A stretch of 64,000 nucleotides of DNA from Streptomyces virginiae. GTDB lineage: Bacteria; Actinomycetota; Actinomycetes; Streptomycetales; Streptomycetaceae. The translations under genes were made by a program, and so were the position numbers. Positions 60,516 through 64,000 of the stretch are shown here, piece after piece (within the stretch, counting starts at the first letter, position 1; the number at the start of each line of letters is the position of its first letter). Below the pieces are notes generated by a model. That model did not search any database. It was not told the origin of the DNA and saw only the letters and a program-made list of their open reading frames with translations. Where the stretch lies: the NCBI RefSeq assembly GCF_000720455.1, contig NZ_JOAK01000007.1, positions 1 through 64,000 on the forward strand. Reading direction: 5' to 3'.

Positions 60516-60566
60516 AGTGCAGTGAACGCCGCAGTGCAGCATCGAATACAGAACACGGTAGTGCAG
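60516..60566. promoter_or_regulatory. Three AGTGCAG direct repeats between EamA and XRE-cupin genes
   Basis: AGTGCAG occurs at 60516-60522, 60533-60539 and 60560-60566, with centre spacing 17 and 27 bp. They sit in the 104-bp divergent intergenic region. Candidate operators of the XRE-cupin protein. Confidence 0.5.
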
Positions 60567-60601
60567 TCTGTTGGACTGTGTCATCCAGGATATTGGACGG
60601 A

Positions 60602-61237
60602 ATGGTGTCGGATCTCGAACAGCTCACCCAGGCGCTCGCCCGGAACCTCAAGAGGTGGCGCGGGGAGCGCGGCTTCACGCTGGACTCGCTGGCGGCCCGC
60701 GCCGGTGTGAGCCGCGGGATGATCATCCAGATCGAGCAGGCCCGTACGAATCCCAGCGTGGGCACCACGGTGAGGCTGGCCGACGCGCTCGGCGTCAGCA
60801 TCTCCGCACTCCTCGACTACGACCGCGGTCCGCAGGTCCGGGTCGTCCCGCCGGAACAGGTGGTGCGGATCTGGTCGAGCGAGGCGGGCAGTACGACGAC
60901 CATGCTGATCGGCACCGACGAGCGCGGGCCCATGGAGCTGTGGACCTGGCACCTGGTGCCGGGTGAGGGCACGGACTCCGTCCCGCACCCCTCCGGCACC
61001 ATCGAGATGCTGCACGTCACGGCCGGGGAGCTGACGCTGGTGGTCGGCGAGGAGCAGTTCCGCGTCCCCGCCGGGGCCGCGGCCACCTTCGAGGCCAACC
61101 TCCCGCACTCCTACCGCAACGAGGGCTCCGTACCGATGGAGATGACCCTCGCCGTGTCGGTCCCCCCGGTGTCCGCACCGGTACCGCCGGCCGCCACCGC
61201 TTCCGCCACCGCGCACGGCGGGCCGGCCGCGGGCTGA
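60602..61237 (+). CDS. XRE-type regulator with cupin sensor domain
   Basis: 211 residues. Helix-turn-helix (LARNLKRWRGERGFTLDSLAARAGVSRGMIIQIEQARTNPSVGTTVRLADALG) at 10-65, and a cupin barrel at about 110-190 (HVTAGELTLVVGEEQFRVPAGAAATFEANLPHSYRNEG) likely to bind a small ligand. ATG 60602 is preceded by GGACGGA; the GTG at 60578 is a less likely start. Probable regulator of the divergent EamA exporter. Confidence 0.9.
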   Translation: MVSDLEQLTQALARNLKRWRGERGFTLDSLAARAGVSRGMIIQIEQARTNPSVGTTVRLADALGVSISALLDYDRGPQVRVVPPEQVVRIWSSEAGSTTTMLIGTDERGPMELWTWHLVPGEGTDSVPHPSGTIEMLHVTAGELTLVVGEEQFRVPAGAAATFEANLPHSYRNEGSVPMEMTLAVSVPPVSAPVPPAATASATAHGGPAAG

Positions 61238-61262
61238 GCCGCTCCTGGGTCGTGTCCGCTCC

Positions 61263-61667
61263 CTAGAGCGCGGGGATCTCGATCGCCGGGCAGCGGTCCA
61301 TGACCATCGTCAGCCCGGCCGCGCGGGTCCGGTCGAAGGCGGCCTCGTCGATAACGCCGAGCTGGAACCAGACGGCCTCGGCGCCGACGGCGGCCGCCTG
61401 GTCGGCCACCGCCCCGGCCAGTTCGCTGTTCACGAAGACGTCCACCACGTCCACCTTGAACGGGATCGCCTCCAGCGAGGCGTACCCGGGCTCGCCGTGC
61501 ACGGTCTCGGCCTTGGGGTGCACGGGGATCACGCGCTTGCCGTACTGCTGGAGCACGCGCGCCACCCCGTAGGCCGCCCGGTCCCTGTTGTTCGAGAGGC
61601 CCACCACGGCCCAGGTGTCACCGAGCTCGGTGAGGATCTTGCGAATGGTTGCCGGATCGCCGTACAC
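61263..61667 (-). CDS. CoA-binding domain protein
   Basis: 134 residues. Rossmann-like CoA-binding fold: WAVVGLSNNRDRAAYGVARVLQQYGKRVIPVHPKAETVHGEPGYASLEAIPFKVDVVDVFVNSELAG and the C-terminal MVMDRCPAIEIP. Homologous to the YccU/Rv-type CoA-binding proteins. Start is GTG 61667, with AGGAGGCGG seven bases upstream; a longer version to 61724 is unlikely. Binds CoA, role unknown. Divergent from the YigZ gene with 156 bp between. Confidence 0.88.
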   Translation of the reverse strand: MYGDPATIRKILTELGDTWAVVGLSNNRDRAAYGVARVLQQYGKRVIPVHPKAETVHGEPGYASLEAIPFKVDVVDVFVNSELAGAVADQAAAVGAEAVWFQLGVIDEAAFDRTRAAGLTMVMDRCPAIEIPAL

Positions 61668-61823
61668 GCGCGCCGCCTCCTGCTGTGCCGTCTGTCGTCG
61701 TCTGCCGCTGTCGCTCAGCCGCATCAACCGAAAACCCCCGCGTCCGATTCCCCTTGTACGCCCGGGGCCCGTCCGGCTTCCACGACGGCCGGGCCGGGTG
61801 TGACCACGGATTAGGGTGGAGCG

Positions 61824-62450
61824 GTGAAGGCAGACCAGTACGTGACGGTGGCCCGTGAGGGCGCGCACGAGTCGGAGATCAACCGCTCGCGCTTCCTGTG
61901 TTCGCTCGCGCCCGCCGCGACCGAACAGGAGGCGCAGGAGTTCGTCGCGCGCATCCGCAAGGAGCACCCCACCGCCTCGCACAACTGCTACGCCTACGTC
62001 GTCGGCGCCGACGCCGCCGTCCAGAAGGCCAGCGACGACGGGGAGCCCGGCGGCACCGCCGGGGTGCCCATGCTGCAGATGCTCATGCGCCGGGACGTCC
62101 GCTACGCCGTGGCCGTCGTCACCCGCTACTACGGCGGCGTGAAGCTCGGCGCCGGCGGGTTGATCCGCGCCTACGGCGGCGTCGTCGGCGAGGCCCTCGA
62201 CGAACTCGGCACCGTCACCCGGCGGCGCTACCGGCTGGCCACCGTCACCGTCGACCACCAGCGCGCCGGCAAGACGCAGAACGACCTGCGCTCCACCGGC
62301 CGGACCGTGGTGGACCTGCGCTACGGGACCGCCGTGGAGATCGAGGTCGCCCTCCCCGAGGCGGATCTGCCCGCCTTCGAGGCCTGGCTCGCCGACAGCA
62401 CGGCCGGTACGGCCCGTCTCACCCTGGGCGGGGAGACGTACGCGCCCTGA
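61824..62450 (+). CDS. YigZ/IMPACT family protein
   Basis: 208 residues. UPF0029/IMPACT N-terminal domain (HESEINRSRFLCSLAPAATEQEAQEFVARIRKEHPTASHNCYAYVVG, SDDGEPGGTAGVPMLQ), then RYYGGVKLGAGGLIRAYGG and a C-terminal domain of ferredoxin-like fold. May act in translation or proline-peptide handling; the bacterial role is undefined. GTG follows TAGGGT by six bases, so leaderless, with GGAG nearby. Confidence 0.9.
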   Translation: MKADQYVTVAREGAHESEINRSRFLCSLAPAATEQEAQEFVARIRKEHPTASHNCYAYVVGADAAVQKASDDGEPGGTAGVPMLQMLMRRDVRYAVAVVTRYYGGVKLGAGGLIRAYGGVVGEALDELGTVTRRRYRLATVTVDHQRAGKTQNDLRSTGRTVVDLRYGTAVEIEVALPEADLPAFEAWLADSTAGTARLTLGGETYAP

Positions 62451-62535
62451 ACGCCCCCGGGGACGGGTTAGCGTAGTGGGGTCCAGCGAGCGGGAGACGA
62501 CCAGGGGGAGACGGCATGTGCGGCGGGGCCGGCGA

Positions 62536-63705
62536 GTGAAGTTCCTGCACACCTCCGACTGGCACCTCGGCCGGGCCTTCCACCGGGTGAACCTGCTCGG
62601 CGCCCAGGCCGCCTTCGTGGACCACCTCGTCGACACGGTCCGCACTCACGAGGTCGACGCCGTCCTCGTCGCCGGCGACGTCTACGACCGCGCCGTGCCC
62701 CCGCTGCCCGCCGTCGAGCTGTACGACCGGGCCCTGCACCGGCTCGCCGAGCTCGGCGTGCCCACCGTCATGATCTCCGGCAACCACGACTCCGCGCGCC
62801 GGCTCGGGGTCGGAGCCGGGCTGATCGGCCGCGCCGGGATCCACCTGCGGACCGACCCGGCCGGCTGCGCCGACCCCGTCGTACTGGCCGACGTACACGG
62901 TGACGTGGCGCTCTACGGGCTGCCGTACCTGGAGCCGGCCCTGGTCAAGGACGAGTTCAGCACGCGGAAGGTCAGCCACGAGGCGGTCCTGGGCGCGGCC
63001 ATGGACCGGATCCGGGCCGACCTCGCCACCCGCCCGCCCGGCACCCGCTCCGTCGTCCTGGCACACGCCTTCGTCACCGGCGGGCAGGCCAGCGACAGCG
63101 AGCGCGACATCAGCGTCGGCGGCGTCGAAGCGGTGCCCGCCTCCGTCTTCGACGGGGTGGACTACACCGCCCTCGGCCACCTCCACGGCTGCCAGACGAT
63201 CAACGAACGCGTCCGCTACTCCGGTTCCCCTCTCGCCTACTCCTTCTCCGAGGCCGACCACCGCAAGACCATGTGGCTGATCGAACTGGGCGCGGGAGGA
63301 GAGATCAGCGGCGCCGAGCGCATCGACACCCCCGTGCCGCGCCCCCTCGCGAGGCTGCGCGGACGCATCGACGACCTCCTCGACGACCCCGCGTACGCCG
63401 TGCACGAGGGCGCCTGGGTGGAGGCCACCCTCACCGATCCGGTCCGCCCCGACGACCCCATGGCCCGCCTCGCCACCCGTTTCCCGCACACCCTCACCCT
63501 CGCCTTCGACCCCGAGGGCCGCCGGGAGGAGACCGGCGCCTCCTACGCCCAGCGCCTGCGCGGCCGCACCGACCAGCAGATCGCCGAGGACTTCGTCGCC
63601 CACGTACGCGGCGGCGGCCACCCCGACGAGGCCGAACGGGCCGTCCTCCAGGGCGCCTTCGACGACGTCCGAGCCGACGACAGCTGCCGGGAGACCCACC
63701 GATGA
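62536..63705 (+). CDS. sbcD: Exonuclease SbcCD, D subunit (Mre11-like nuclease)
   Basis: 389 residues. Metallophosphoesterase motifs DWHLGRAF (DxH), GDVYDRAVPP (GDxxD), GNHDSARR (GNHD), HAFVTGG (H) and GHLHG (GHxH) bind two Mn ions. With SbcC it cleaves hairpins and protein-bound DNA ends. The GTG at 62536 has weak upstream purines. The stop overlaps the sbcC start (ATGA), coupling translation. Confidence 0.95.
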   Translation: MKFLHTSDWHLGRAFHRVNLLGAQAAFVDHLVDTVRTHEVDAVLVAGDVYDRAVPPLPAVELYDRALHRLAELGVPTVMISGNHDSARRLGVGAGLIGRAGIHLRTDPAGCADPVVLADVHGDVALYGLPYLEPALVKDEFSTRKVSHEAVLGAAMDRIRADLATRPPGTRSVVLAHAFVTGGQASDSERDISVGGVEAVPASVFDGVDYTALGHLHGCQTINERVRYSGSPLAYSFSEADHRKTMWLIELGAGGEISGAERIDTPVPRPLARLRGRIDDLLDDPAYAVHEGAWVEATLTDPVRPDDPMARLATRFPHTLTLAFDPEGRREETGASYAQRLRGRTDQQIAEDFVAHVRGGGHPDEAERAVLQGAFDDVRADDSCRETHR

Positions 63706-64000
63706 GGCTGCACAGGCTGGCCGTCACCGCCTTCGGACCGTTCGCCGAGCCCCAGGAGATCGACTTCGACGCCCTGTCCGGCGCCGGGATCTTCCTGCTG
63801 CACGGCCCCACGGGCGCGGGGAAGACCTCCGTGCTCGACGCCGTCTGCTACGCCCTCTACGGATCCGTGCCCGGCCCCCGCCAGGCCCCCGGCACCAGCC
63901 TGCGCAGCGACCACGCCACCGCCGGCACCGCCACCGAGGTCACCCTCGAACTCACCGCGGGCGGCCGCCGCCTGGAGATCACCCGGCGCCCCGAGCAGGA
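63702..64000 (+). CDS. sbcC: Exonuclease SbcCD, C subunit (partial, cut by window end)
   Basis: The first about 99 residues of the Rad50-like ATPase: MRLHRLAVTAFGPFAEPQEIDF and Walker A GPTGAGKTSVLDA near residues 35-47. The rest, including the coiled coil and Walker B, lies beyond the window. The ATG overlaps the sbcD stop by four bases. Confidence 0.93.
   Translation, partial: MRLHRLAVTAFGPFAEPQEIDFDALSGAGIFLLHGPTGAGKTSVLDAVCYALYGSVPGPRQAPGTSLRSDHATAGTATEVTLELTAGGRRLEITRRPEQ

Overview
The window is chromosomal DNA of a Streptomyces or very close relative. Coding sequence is very GC-rich with GTG starts and third-position G/C bias. The gene set is typical of the genus: a subtilisin inhibitor (SSI family), EF-Tu3, a DUF5999 protein, DUF2252 and Het-C-like secreted proteins, and several leaderless genes. 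From memory, the order cardiolipin synthase, ManC fusion, gcvP, ung, lnt, tuf3 runs like S. coelicolor SCO1389 down to SCO1321. I see no prophage, insertion sequence, CRISPR array, tRNA or biosynthetic gene cluster; this looks like conserved core or near-core arm DNA.

Layout. 1-160: 3' part of a 5S rRNA and the rRNA-operon terminator. 244-10234: envelope and regulatory block: CDP-alcohol phosphatidyltransferase (cls), a mannose-1-phosphate guanylyltransferase/pseudo-phosphomannomutase fusion, DUF881-sbp-DUF881, a GarA-like FHA protein, an FtsR-like MerR, a DUF151 nuclease, a second MerR (Rv1830 type) and DNA polymerase IV. Apart from the polymerase and the sugar enzyme, this is the M. tuberculosis Rv1822-Rv1830 order without gcvH. 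10275-13934: a PRC-barrel gene, then a tandem glycine riboswitch in front of gcvP. 14030-18862: DUF5999, hypotheticals, a GCS2 ligase and a CPBP membrane protein. 18952-29063: small regulator/target pairs: PhzF/PadR, MocR/flavin split-barrel protein, LysR/EamA, further EamA transporters and an isochorismatase-fold protein that lacks its triad. 29372-34787: secreted and stress proteins (SSI, DUF2252, CMD, Het-C-like) and an MFS pump. 34840-36068: a HipA-like kinase translationally coupled to DUF3037. 36200-41452: two SDRs, a peptide-binding lipoprotein, Ung, a TPR-like protein and a lipoprotein. 41574-48000: DinB-fold enzyme, Gfo/Idh/MocA, Lnt, SnoaL-like, UppP, TVP38 and AlkD. 48058-57315: tuf3 with a possible upstream small ORF, patatin, spermidine-synthase-like, MFS, a membrane-anchored protein, a hotdog thioesterase, an orphan VapB-like protein and a GH3 lipoprotein. 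57374-64000: DedA, gamma-carbonic anhydrase, acyltransferase, EamA/XRE-cupin, CoA-binding, YigZ, and sbcD-sbcC (sbcC cut by the window end).

How they fit: the left block joins lipid, cell-wall and division control with nitrogen/2-oxoglutarate control (GarA) and glycine catabolism (riboswitch-gcvP). DNA repair genes (dinB, ung, alkD, sbcCD) and envelope genes (cls, lnt, uppP, DedA/TVP38) recur. Many single genes start exactly at a probable transcription start (leaderless), and several regulator/target pairs share short palindromic or repeated operators. The most unusual items are the kinase-DUF3037 pair, tuf3 and its leader, the degenerate phosphomannomutase domain, the Tudor-like tail on DinB, the riboswitch expression platform, the XRE-cupin repeat operator and the MocR palindrome.
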